DNA of 32,807 bases from Lysobacterales bacterium (GTDB taxonomy: Bacteria; Pseudomonadota; Gammaproteobacteria; Xanthomonadales; S139-57), in NCBI GenBank assembly GCA_015485125.1, contig WFUE01000106.1, forward strand, positions 1-32,807, in the 5' to 3' direction. The notes below the pieces were generated by a model. That model was not told the origin of the DNA, searched no databases, and saw nothing but the letters and a program-made list of their open reading frames with translations. Below, piece by piece: positions 18,848-27,188 of the stretch. Within the stretch, counting starts at the first letter, position 1. The number at the start of each line of letters is the position of its first letter. The position numbers and the translations under genes were made by a program.

Positions 18848-19479
18848 GCCCTATCTCCTTTGCCCCCATCAAGACGAAGAATATCCATATGGGCATGTTC
18901 CAGTGGGAAGGTGCCGTGGCTGGTGGTCATCAACATGCCGTCCTGTTGCAGATGTTCGCGCATCAGCGCATTGACCAGCGCAATGCCCTGGCCATCGAGA
19001 TTGGCAAAGGGTTCGTCCATGAGCCAAAGTTTGGCCGGGTGCAGCAACATGGCGGCTAGTGCCAGTCGTTTTCGCTGGCCGGCCGACAGGGCGCGGCCCA
19101 GATTGTCTTCCCAGCCCCACAGGCCTACCCGCTGCAAGACGGCACCAATTCGGCGGGTGTCGCCTTCATGCAGGGCCACCAGAAAACGCAGGTTTTCCAG
19201 TACGGTCAGATCATCCTTGAAACCGGGCTTGTGACCGGCATAGGCCAGCGGCAGGGTTTCATGAAAGTCGCGAACAGGCAGGGTACGGCCTTCCACCTCG
19301 ACATGCCCTTCCGCCATATCGAGAAATCCGGCCACAACGCGCAGCAACGTGGTCTTGCCACTGCCATTGGGCCCTTCCACCACCAGCATGTGCCCCGGTT
19401 GCAGACTGAACTCCAGCGTGCCGAATACCGGCTCGTCATCACGTTCATAGCGGATTTGTCGAAAGTGACAGGTTGTCAA
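18844..19479 (-). CDS. ccmA: Heme exporter ATP-binding protein CcmA
   Basis: Walker A 'GPNGSGKTTLLRVVAG'; signature 'LSAGQRKRLALAAMLL'; Walker B 'LWLMDEPFANLD'. Confidence 0.95.
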   Translation of the reverse strand: MTTCHFRQIRYERDDEPVFGTLEFSLQPGHMLVVEGPNGSGKTTLLRVVAGFLDMAEGHVEVEGRTLPVRDFHETLPLAYAGHKPGFKDDLTVLENLRFLVALHEGDTRRIGAVLQRVGLWGWEDNLGRALSAGQRKRLALAAMLLHPAKLWLMDEPFANLDGQGIALVNALMREHLQQDGMLMTTSHGTFPLEHAHMDILRLDGGKGDRA

Positions 19480-19964
19480 GGGCTCGTGCTCTGGTGGACT
19501 GGATTGCGAATGGTAATGCCTTTTGTGGTCTCTGTCTTGTCCCCGGTCAGTATTGGCCGCAACCCGTGAATATGGGCTGGTTGAGTCCGGCTGCCCAATA
19601 GCAGGGCCAGCTGGCCGGCATGCCGGGCAAGACGGATGACCGGTTCCAGTTGATCGGTCACCAGCCAGAAACCGGCTTCGACTGGCCAGTCTCCGCGATC
19701 GCTACCGGACCAGGCCGGGCCAAAAGGTCGTTGCAGTCGCTGAATACCCTGTTGCAGCAAACCGTTGCGCCAGCGGTTTTCCTGCGTGGGATATCGTCTG
19801 CTGCCCGGATTGGCGGCCGTGATCCATACCCAGTGAAGGGATGAATGCTGTAACAACGGCTCAAGCAAATCTAGCCGTTGGCCCGGATGGATGCGTTCGC
19901 TGCATCCCTTCCACCAAAAGTGGTACCAGGCCTGTTGATAAGCCATTTCCAGCTGTAGATTCAT
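19476..19964 (-). CDS. DUF3293-like protein of unknown function
   Basis: 'WVWITAANPGSRRYPTQENRWRNGLLQQGIQ...DWPVEAGFWLVTDQLEPVIRLARHAGQLALLLG' resembles DUF3293; stop overlaps the ccmA start by 4 nt. Start may instead be the internal ATG at 19946. Confidence 0.65.
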   Translation of the reverse strand: MNLQLEMAYQQAWYHFWWKGCSERIHPGQRLDLLEPLLQHSSLHWVWITAANPGSRRYPTQENRWRNGLLQQGIQRLQRPFGPAWSGSDRGDWPVEAGFWLVTDQLEPVIRLARHAGQLALLLGSRTQPAHIHGLRPILTGDKTETTKGITIRNPVHQSTSP

Positions 19965-20006
19965 GCGGGCATGCTACCATTGCCAAAAGCCTTTTCGGGA
20001 GCCTAT

Positions 20007-21368
20007 ATGTCTGAATTTGACTATGATCTGTATGTAATCGGTGCCGGCTCGGGCGGCGTACGCGCCAGCCGCATTGCAGCCGGCCATGGCGCACGTGTGG
20101 CCATTTGCGAGGACAGCCGGGTGGGTGGCACCTGCGTCATTCGCGGTTGTGTGCCGAAGAAGCTGATGAGTTATGCCGCGCACTTTGCTGAAGATATCGA
20201 AGATGCCGCCGGTTTTGGCTGGCAGATAGGAGAAACCCGTTTTGACTGGCCCCGCTTTCTGCAACGCAAGAACGCGGAAATCGACCGGTTGAACCAGATC
20301 TACCTGAAACTGCTGGCCAACAGCGGCGTGACCCTGCACGAAGGGCAGGGGCGTCTGCTGAATGCACACACCGTGGAAGTCGCAGGTCGGCAATATACCG
20401 CAGAGAAAATTCTGATCGCCGTGGGTGGTCGCCCGGTCAAGCCGGAGTTCCCCGGCCATGAACTCAGCCTGACTTCCGACGATATCTTCTATATCGAAAC
20501 CCTGCCCCGGCGCATGGTGATCATTGGTGGTGGTTATATCGCGGTGGAGTTTGCCGGAATTTTCAATGCATTAGGCTCAGAAGTTCATCTGCTTTATCGT
20601 GGTGAGCAGATTTTGCGTGGATTTGATGCCGATGTACGCCGGACGCTGGCACGTGAAATGGCCGCCAAAGGCGTGCACATCCATTTGCATGCCGAGGTTC
20701 AGGCTGTTGAAAAGAAGGGTGAGGAACGGGTTGTGCATCTGAACACGGGTGAAACCCTGAGCGTGGATACCGTGCTCTGCGCCACCGGGCGGGTACCACG
20801 AACGGAAGGCCTTGGGCTGGACAAGGCCGGTGTCTATGTCAACGAGAAAGGTGAGATCCCGGTGGATCACGATTCCAAAACCAATGTGGCCAATATTTTC
20901 GCCGTCGGTGACGTGACCGGGCGCATCGCCCTGACCCCGGTCGCCATCCAGGAAGGGCATGCTTTTGCCGACACCCAGTTTGGCAACAAGCCGTGGTGCC
21001 CCAGCCATGAAAACGTTCCTTCCGCCGTATTCTCGCAGCCGCCGGTAGCTTCCGTGGGCCTGACCGAGGGAGAGGCTCATACCCTGCATGAATCGCTGGA
21101 TATCTACCTCTCCGAATTTCGACCCTTGAAACACACCTTGAGTGGCCGCGAAGAAAAAACCCTGATGAAACTGGTCGTCTGCCGTGAAACAGACCGGGTC
21201 CTGGGGTGCCACATGGTGGGTCCGGACGCGCCGGAGATCATGCAGGGCGTGGCCATCGCTATTCAGTGCGGTGCCACCAAGGCGCAGTTCGATGCTACCG
21301 TGGGCATCCATCCCACGGCAGCGGAAGAACTGGTGACCATGCGTACCCCGGCGCGTAGCGGACATTAG
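20007..21368 (+). CDS. gor: Glutathione-disulfide reductase
   Basis: FAD motif 'YVIGAGSGGVRASRIAAGHGARVAI'; redox-active 'GGTCVIRGCVPKKLM'; C-terminal 'VGIHPTAAEELVTMR'. Start at ATG 20007. Confidence 0.93.
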   Translation: MSEFDYDLYVIGAGSGGVRASRIAAGHGARVAICEDSRVGGTCVIRGCVPKKLMSYAAHFAEDIEDAAGFGWQIGETRFDWPRFLQRKNAEIDRLNQIYLKLLANSGVTLHEGQGRLLNAHTVEVAGRQYTAEKILIAVGGRPVKPEFPGHELSLTSDDIFYIETLPRRMVIIGGGYIAVEFAGIFNALGSEVHLLYRGEQILRGFDADVRRTLAREMAAKGVHIHLHAEVQAVEKKGEERVVHLNTGETLSVDTVLCATGRVPRTEGLGLDKAGVYVNEKGEIPVDHDSKTNVANIFAVGDVTGRIALTPVAIQEGHAFADTQFGNKPWCPSHENVPSAVFSQPPVASVGLTEGEAHTLHESLDIYLSEFRPLKHTLSGREEKTLMKLVVCRETDRVLGCHMVGPDAPEIMQGVAIAIQCGATKAQFDATVGIHPTAAEELVTMRTPARSGH

Positions 21369-21371
21369 AAC

Positions 21372-22172
21372 ATGAAGCGCCGTATCCTCTTTATTTCCGA
21401 TGGCACGGGCATCACCGCGGAAACCCTGGGCCACAGCCTGATGACCCAGTTTCCTGACGTGGAATTCGAGGAAAGGCGCCATGCCTTTATCGACACGCTG
21501 GAAAAGGCCGAGGCATTGCATCAACAACTGCAGGCGGATGAAAACAATCTGATCCTGCTTACCGTGGCCGATGAAGCCATACGCAAGATTCTGCTGGAGT
21601 TGCCCGGTCAGGTGCTGGACATCTTTTCCTTTGCGGTCAGCTGGATGTCCAAGGCGCTGGGGCAGGCACCGGAACAGCATGTAGGCCATGCTCATGGCAT
21701 GGTGGATCTGAAGGCCTATCAACGGCGGATCGATGCGATCAATTATGCCTTGACTTTCGATGATGGGCTGGGGCGTGACTATGGCGAAGCCGATGTGATT
21801 CTTGTCGGCGTTTCCCGCTCCGGCAAGACGCCTCCCTGCCTCTATCTGGCCCTGCATTTCGGTGTCAAGGCGGCCAATTACCCCCTGACTGAAAATGACT
21901 TCGAGTCCATGAATCTTCCGCCCATGCTGGCCCCATGGCAAGACAAGCTGTTTGGCCTGTCTATCGACCCGTTTCGCCTGGCGCAAATTCGCGAAGCACG
22001 CAAACCCGGCTCCAGCTATGCCAGGCTCAATACCTGCCGCATGGAAGTACAGTACGCCGAACGACTGTTCAAACGCTATCGCATCCCTTTCCTCAACACC
22101 ACGGAAACCTCCATCGAGGAAATCAGTGCCAAGATACTCTCGGTGCTCAAACTGGAAAAACCCCTGTACTGA
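21372..22172 (+). CDS. ppsR: PEP synthase regulatory protein (kinase/pyrophosphorylase, DUF299)
   Basis: 'ISDGTGITAETLGHSL'; P-loop-like 'ILVGVSRSGKTPPCLYLALHFGVKAANYPL'; 'SYARLNTCRMEVQYAERLFKRYRIPFLNTTETSIEEISAKIL'. Confidence 0.94.
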   Translation: MKRRILFISDGTGITAETLGHSLMTQFPDVEFEERRHAFIDTLEKAEALHQQLQADENNLILLTVADEAIRKILLELPGQVLDIFSFAVSWMSKALGQAPEQHVGHAHGMVDLKAYQRRIDAINYALTFDDGLGRDYGEADVILVGVSRSGKTPPCLYLALHFGVKAANYPLTENDFESMNLPPMLAPWQDKLFGLSIDPFRLAQIREARKPGSSYARLNTCRMEVQYAERLFKRYRIPFLNTTETSIEEISAKILSVLKLEKPLY

Positions 22173-22654
22173 TGAAAACCTCCGAAGTGGCAACCCTGAC
22201 AGGGAAAACAGATGAACCCAGCTTCAAGGCCCTGATGCTGGTCTATGAGCTGCTGTATCTCAAGCTGGAACAGCTGTTGGGCCAGGAACCGTTTACCGGC
22301 ATCCGTATGTCACAGCCGGCGGGTGTACAACCCATCTATCATGAGCGGCTGGAAACGCACCCTTACGTTACTGTGGAACATCTCAGTTATCGTTTCCCGG
22401 GCCATGGTGCAGCGGCACAGGAACCGGATGCCGTCATCAAGCGCTATCACGATGCGCGTACCGCCGAACTGCTTTCCTGCGTGCCTGATCAGCATGTGGC
22501 CCGGTTCAGTCATCCGGACACGGCCATGGGCGCTGCGTTGAAAGGGCGCTGGCAGATGAATCGCTTTTTGCTGAAATGGTGCGACTACCTGCTGGATCAG
22601 GGACATGGCCAACAAACTTTCGTACTCCTGGAATCTCCCGCATGTGGAGAATGA
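22172..22654 (+). CDS. DUF1249 family protein (YqiB-like)
   Basis: ATG 22172 overlaps the ppsR stop (TGATG); 'YELLYLKLEQLLG', 'THPYVTVEHLSYRF', 'HPDTAMGAALKGRWQMNRFLLKWCDYLLDQGH'. Confidence 0.8.
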   Translation: MKTSEVATLTGKTDEPSFKALMLVYELLYLKLEQLLGQEPFTGIRMSQPAGVQPIYHERLETHPYVTVEHLSYRFPGHGAAAQEPDAVIKRYHDARTAELLSCVPDQHVARFSHPDTAMGAALKGRWQMNRFLLKWCDYLLDQGHGQQTFVLLESPACGE

Positions 22655-22672
22655 TTTTCTTGCCGACAGGGC

Positions 22673-22700
22673 TTGCCAAGAAAAAAAAAGCGGGTAAAAT
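22673..22700 (+). promoter_or_regulatory. Candidate distal promoter of the tRNA operon with GC-rich discriminator
   Basis: TTGCCA - 16 nt - TAAAAT followed by GCGCGGC. Confidence 0.5.
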
Positions 22701-22762
22701 GCGCGGCTCTTCGGTCGAGGTTGGCCGGAGACGGATTCGAAACCGGCCCGGATGGGCATGAC

Positions 22763-22791
22763 TTGACAACCAGCAGACGAGTCATTAAAGT
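22763..22791 (+). promoter_or_regulatory. Candidate proximal sigma70 promoter of the tRNA operon
   Basis: TTGACA - 17 nt - TAAAGT ending 14 nt upstream of the tRNA-Ala 5' end. Confidence 0.55.
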
Positions 22792-22805
22792 TTCGCATCC
22801 CTTTT

Positions 22806-22881
<76 letters not shown>

Positions 22882-22895
22882 GTTTCGAAGGTTTT

Positions 22896-22971
22896 GTCCC
22901 CTTCGTCTAGAGGCCTAGGACACCGCCCTTTCACGGCGGTAACAGGGGTTCGACTCCCCTAGGGGACGCCA
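22896..22971 (+). tRNA. tRNA-Glu (anticodon TTC)
   Basis: GTCCCCTTCGTCTAGAGGCCTAGGACACCGCCCTTTCACGGCGGTAACAGGGGTTCGACTCCCCTAGGGGACGCCA; acceptor and T stems complementary, CCA encoded. Confidence 0.97.
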
Positions 22972-22975
22972 TATC

Positions 22976-23005
22976 AAGGCTCTGGTTTCGGCCAGGGCCT
23001 TTTTT
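22976..23005 (+). terminator. Rho-independent terminator of the tRNA operon
   Basis: AAGGCTCTGG-tttcgg-CCAGGGCCTT followed by T-tract. Confidence 0.88.
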
Positions 23006-23072
23006 ATTGCTGCTGGCATGTCAACTTGCGTTGCTTTACCATGTAGGTAGTCTGCATGCTGGAGGTGTTCAC

Positions 23073-24041
23073 TTGCCACGCTGGAGTTTTGCGCCAGTTC
23101 TTGCATTGTGCCTTCTCGGGTTGGCGCCGACTACGCGGGCACGTGAGCCCATCGACCCCATTCCCCTCGAGATCGAGATTGACCTGGACAAGGCGCGTCT
23201 GGGCTATCAGCTCTATATCGACAAGCGGCTTTCCAGAGATCGCACGGTTTCCTGCGATACCTGCCACGGGTTGTACAACGGCGGGGTGGATCATCGCAAC
23301 GTATCCATCGGAGTTGGCGGGAAGGCAGGCAAGGTCAATGCGCCGACCACCTGGAATGCCGTATTCAATTTCCGCCAGTTCTGGAACGGCAGGGCCCGGG
23401 ATCTGCGTGAACAAGCCGCCGGGCCGGTTCACAATCCCATCGAAATGAACATGAGCGAAGCAGAAGTCGGGAACAGACTGTCGCAGTCGCCTGAATACCG
23501 CGCACAGTTCAGCAAGATCTATGACTCCACGCCCAATCTGGATGATGCCCTGGATGCCATCGCCGAGTTTGAAAAGGGTTTGATCACACCCAATGCCGCC
23601 TTTGATCAGTACCTCCGGGGAGAAAGAACCCTGCCCGCGAAAACCGTGCAGGGCTATCGCCTGTTCAAGACACTGGGATGCGTCACCTGCCACAATGGTA
23701 TCAATGTGGGTGGCAATTCATATCAGTATCTTGGCGTGGTCGTGCCCATCGAGAGCAAAAACCCCAGCCCGGCCGACCGGCATGCGCTGACAGGCGAGCT
23801 TTTTGACCGCAATCGTTACAAGGTGCCCACCTTGAGAAACATCGCGCGTACCGCCCCCTATTTTCATGATTCGTCTGCCAGAACGCTGGATGAGGCCATC
23901 CGGATCATGGCCTATCACAATCTGGGTTATCAAATCGAACAGGATGAAGTGGAAAAAATCCGCGCATTTCTGCTTAGCCTCAACGGAGAAACTCCCTGGA
24001 TCCTGAAACGCCTGTTTCCAGGCAAGGACATTGATCCGTGA
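23073..24041 (+). CDS. Di-heme cytochrome c peroxidase / MauG-like protein, exported
   Basis: Two CxxCH motifs, 'VSCDTCHGLYNGGVDHRNVSIGVGGKAGKVNAPTTWNAVFNFRQFWNGRARDLREQAAGP' and 'LGCVTCHNG'; 'KVPTLRNIARTAPYFHDSSARTLDEAI'. Proposed TTG start at 23073 after GGAGGTG; the ORF-track start 23007 lies just past the tRNA terminator. Confidence 0.9.
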   Translation: MPRWSFAPVLALCLLGLAPTTRAREPIDPIPLEIEIDLDKARLGYQLYIDKRLSRDRTVSCDTCHGLYNGGVDHRNVSIGVGGKAGKVNAPTTWNAVFNFRQFWNGRARDLREQAAGPVHNPIEMNMSEAEVGNRLSQSPEYRAQFSKIYDSTPNLDDALDAIAEFEKGLITPNAAFDQYLRGERTLPAKTVQGYRLFKTLGCVTCHNGINVGGNSYQYLGVVVPIESKNPSPADRHALTGELFDRNRYKVPTLRNIARTAPYFHDSSARTLDEAIRIMAYHNLGYQIEQDEVEKIRAFLLSLNGETPWILKRLFPGKDIDP

Positions 24042-26164
24042 ACAGAAAGCCCGTTCTACCCCTGATCCTACTTGGGGCACTGGTTTTGCTTTCGTTCATC
24101 TTGACCGACTGGCTCGTTCGTGAACAGGCGGACCGCGCAAACCGCTTACACAACATCTTTCAACAGGCCCGAATCCACTGGCTGAGATTGGAAAAGACAC
24201 TTCTGGCCGAAAATGCCACTCTGTACAGCAACTACGGCCAGAGTCAGCTATGGCTTGAACAATTACGCCAGGATCTGACGAAATTGCAAGCCGAACTGCA
24301 AGATCAAAGCTGGGCGAGCCAGGCTCTGGATCAACTGGTCGGCGATCTGGAAATCACAGAGGAACAGATCGATTATTTCCATACCCAGCTGGCCATCATC
24401 AAGAACTCCACCCAGCATTTGCCCCGACTGCTGTCGCGTTATGTTTCTCGCCATCCGCACGGCGGAGAAACCGATGTTTCACGGCATCAAACCGAGCGGC
24501 AATACCTGGCCATGCTCGCTCGCGCGGTCAGCGAAGTCGTGCTGGCCAAGACCAGTGGTGATCTGGATCTGGCCCCGTCCCTGAAACAAATCATTGACGA
24601 CATGCGCCAGCTATCTCCACCATCCGCCATGGATTTATCCTTTCATCAGATTTTCCTGCGCCACCTGGAAGTCATTTACCGAAATCTGCCCGGTTTTCTT
24701 TTGACGCAGGACAACCTGCAAAATCAGCCTTTCCTGGAGCATCTGGATACCCTGGATACACTCGCCGAGCAGGAGCAGCAAAGTCGACTGGCCTGGATCA
24801 CGGCCTTGCACGGGCTGCTGGCCGGCATCTTCTCGCTGTTGTTGATCTATGCCGGCTGGTTGCTGGTGCGCATGCAAAGAGAAAACTGGCGGCTGGAAGC
24901 GGCAAGGGAAGCGCTGGATATCGCCGTGGTTTCCGATACGCTGACTGGCCTGCCCAACCGACTGGCCTGGTCCCAGCAGACAGACGAGACACGAGCGGTA
25001 CTACTGCTGAATGTGGACCGCTTCAAGCACATCAATGATTTTTATGGCAATGCGGCGGGCGATCAAGTGCTCATTCAGCTGACACGCCTGCTGATAGGGC
25101 AACTGGACACCACGTTATCGTCGCGATTGTACCGAGTCGGTGGTGATGATTTTGCCCTGCGCTTGCCGAACAACCACCCAGAACCGGTCATGGAACTGGC
25201 CAAGCGCCTGCTCTTTGCCATCGAACATCACGTTTTCCTGTTTGAGGGCCGTCCCGTCCGCCTGTCAGCCAGCATTGGCATCAGTGAACACGAGCCCTTG
25301 CTGGAAACCGCCGATCTCGCCCTGAAATCAGTGAAGAAAAAACGCAGACGCATACAGGTCTACCAGCCGGACGAAGGCCTGGAGAAAGCCGTCGAGCACA
25401 ACCTGCACATGGTGGATGTCATTCTGAAGGCACTGGAGGACGATCGTATCGTTCCCTGGTTCCAGCCCCTGCTGAACAACCATACCGGGCGCGTGGACCG
25501 TTACGAATGCCTGATGCGTATCGAAATGCCCGATGGCAGCGTACTCACCCCCTGGCGGTTTCTACCGGTAGCGCAGGAAGCGCGGCTGCAGGGGGAAATG
25601 AGTCGCGCGCTGTTTCGCCAGGCGCTGCGCCACATGCAAAAGAGCTCGGCGGGCTTTTCACTCAACCTGTCCATGAGCGACATGGAGGATGAAGCCCTGG
25701 TCCAATTGTTTTCCGAAACCTTCTCGCAAAAGCCTGCGTTGGCCCGGCGCATCACCATCGAAATTCTGGAAACCGAGGATGTCCAGGACAACCAGAGTGT
25801 GGAGCACTTCCTGCAACACATGCGCGATCTGGGCTGTACCCTGGCCATCGATGATTTCGGTAGCGGCTACTCCAACCTCAGCCAGCTGCTCAGGCTGGGC
25901 GTGGACCAGCTGAAAATCGATGCCTCGCTCATTCGCAACCTGGACAGCAGCCCCCAATCGCAGGCCACGGTGCGCGCCATTCTCGAATTTGCCCGCGCGG
26001 CACAGGTCAAGGCCGTGGTTGCCGAGCATGTGTCCTCACACCAGATCCAGCGTATTGTGCAAGAGCTGGGCATCGATTACTCACAAGGTTTCTGGATTGG
26101 CAAGCCGGAGCCGGAACTGCTGCCGGAAGAGCTGCTGCAAGCGGAAAAACTGCCCTCCGACTAG
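24038..26164 (+). CDS. Membrane-anchored GGDEF-EAL protein with N-terminal helical periplasmic sensor region (DAHL-like?)
   Basis: TM at about aa 7-27, helical region, second TM 'LLAGIFSLLLIYAGWLLV'; 'DTLTGLPNRLAW...LNVDRFKHINDFYGNAAGDQVL...YRVGGDDFALRL'; EAL domain 'YECLMRIEM', 'ITIEILETEDVQD', 'LAIDDFGSGYSNLSQLLRLGVDQLKIDASLI', 'AEHV'. GTG start overlaps the preceding TGA. Confidence 0.92.
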   Translation: MNRKPVLPLILLGALVLLSFILTDWLVREQADRANRLHNIFQQARIHWLRLEKTLLAENATLYSNYGQSQLWLEQLRQDLTKLQAELQDQSWASQALDQLVGDLEITEEQIDYFHTQLAIIKNSTQHLPRLLSRYVSRHPHGGETDVSRHQTERQYLAMLARAVSEVVLAKTSGDLDLAPSLKQIIDDMRQLSPPSAMDLSFHQIFLRHLEVIYRNLPGFLLTQDNLQNQPFLEHLDTLDTLAEQEQQSRLAWITALHGLLAGIFSLLLIYAGWLLVRMQRENWRLEAAREALDIAVVSDTLTGLPNRLAWSQQTDETRAVLLLNVDRFKHINDFYGNAAGDQVLIQLTRLLIGQLDTTLSSRLYRVGGDDFALRLPNNHPEPVMELAKRLLFAIEHHVFLFEGRPVRLSASIGISEHEPLLETADLALKSVKKKRRRIQVYQPDEGLEKAVEHNLHMVDVILKALEDDRIVPWFQPLLNNHTGRVDRYECLMRIEMPDGSVLTPWRFLPVAQEARLQGEMSRALFRQALRHMQKSSAGFSLNLSMSDMEDEALVQLFSETFSQKPALARRITIEILETEDVQDNQSVEHFLQHMRDLGCTLAIDDFGSGYSNLSQLLRLGVDQLKIDASLIRNLDSSPQSQATVRAILEFARAAQVKAVVAEHVSSHQIQRIVQELGIDYSQGFWIGKPEPELLPEELLQAEKLPSD

Positions 26165-26186
26165 GGTACAATCCCCGGTTTCCATC

Positions 26187-27101
26187 ATGCCGACTTCCAT
26201 GAAAAACGCCTATCCACACTGGCAGTCCGGGCTGCTCTACGCCTTGCTGGCCTACAGTATCTGGGGGCTGCTGCCGGTGGTATTCAAATGGATGGGGGAG
26301 CTGTCCGTCTGGGTCATTCTGGTCCATCGGGTAGTCTGGACCACCGTCTTCACCGGCCTGCTGATTCTGCTGGCTCGTTCCTGGCCTGCCCTGAAAGCCC
26401 TTTGCATACCGCGTAATCTGCGCTGGCTGGCTCTGAGCAGCCTGCTGATCGGTTGCAACTGGCTGTTGTTTGTCTGGGCGGTAGATCAATCGCGCATCCT
26501 GGAAACCAGCCTGGGCTATTACATCACGCCGTTGATGAATGTTTTACTGGGCATGCTGTTTCTTGGAGAGAAAATTCGCGGCGCCGAATGGCTGGCGCTT
26601 GCGCTGGCCTTTGCCGGTACCGGCTGGCTGGTCTTGAGTCACGGTACTTTGCCCTGGATTTCACTGTCACTGGCCATCACTTTCGGCTTCTACGGGCTGG
26701 TACGCAAGCATCTGGCCGTCAATGCCCTGCACGGGCTTTTTCTGGAAACCCTGTTCATGCTGCCCTTTGCCCTGCTGGCCCTGCCGTGGGTGGATGGCAA
26801 TAGTGCCCATGGCTTTCTGCAAGGTAGCTGGCAGGAGCGCAACCAGCTCATGCTGCTGGGTGTGATCACCACCATACCGCTGACCGCCTTTGCCGCCGCC
26901 ACCCGTCGCCTGCCGCTGGCCACCGTGGGCATGGTGCAATATCTCGCGCCCACACTGAGCCTGTTGCTGGCCGTGTTCGTCTATGGCGAACCCTTCACTC
27001 CCGCACACAAGGTGAGCTTCGTGTTGATCTGGGCCGGGCTGGTCATCTACAGCTTCAGTTTATGGCGGCGCAATCGGCCAGTGGTAGAAATGCTTGAATA
27101 A
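26187..27101 (+). CDS. rarD: EamA-family transporter RarD
   Basis: 'LLYALLAYSIWGLLPVVFKWMGELSVWVILVHRVVWT', 'SSLLIGCNWLLFVWAVDQSRILETSLGYYITPLMNVLLGMLFLGE', 'MVQYLAPTLSLLLAVFVYGEPF'. Start may be 26187 or 26199. Confidence 0.93.
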   Translation: MPTSMKNAYPHWQSGLLYALLAYSIWGLLPVVFKWMGELSVWVILVHRVVWTTVFTGLLILLARSWPALKALCIPRNLRWLALSSLLIGCNWLLFVWAVDQSRILETSLGYYITPLMNVLLGMLFLGEKIRGAEWLALALAFAGTGWLVLSHGTLPWISLSLAITFGFYGLVRKHLAVNALHGLFLETLFMLPFALLALPWVDGNSAHGFLQGSWQERNQLMLLGVITTIPLTAFAAATRRLPLATVGMVQYLAPTLSLLLAVFVYGEPFTPAHKVSFVLIWAGLVIYSFSLWRRNRPVVEMLE

Positions 27102-27140
27102 ATAGATAGATACAATAGAAATATAATTCACTTTCTCAAC

Positions 27141-27168
27141 AAAAAGCCCGGCCTTGCGCCGGGCTTTT
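27141..27168. terminator. Bidirectional rho-independent terminator between rarD and thiolase
   Basis: AAAAAGCCCGG-ccttgcg-CCGGGCTTTT between convergent genes. Confidence 0.88.
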
Positions 27169-27188
27169 ACTTTCGATGAACGGGTGTG

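Noticed and set aside
20577-22193. 538-aa minus-strand ORF
   Set aside because: Antisense to gor and ppsR, which have strong conserved motifs; no recognisable domain.
27102-27135. Short AT-rich repeat (taga-taga) downstream of rarD
   Set aside because: Only about two to three tandem units in an AT-rich intergenic spacer; no evidence of function.
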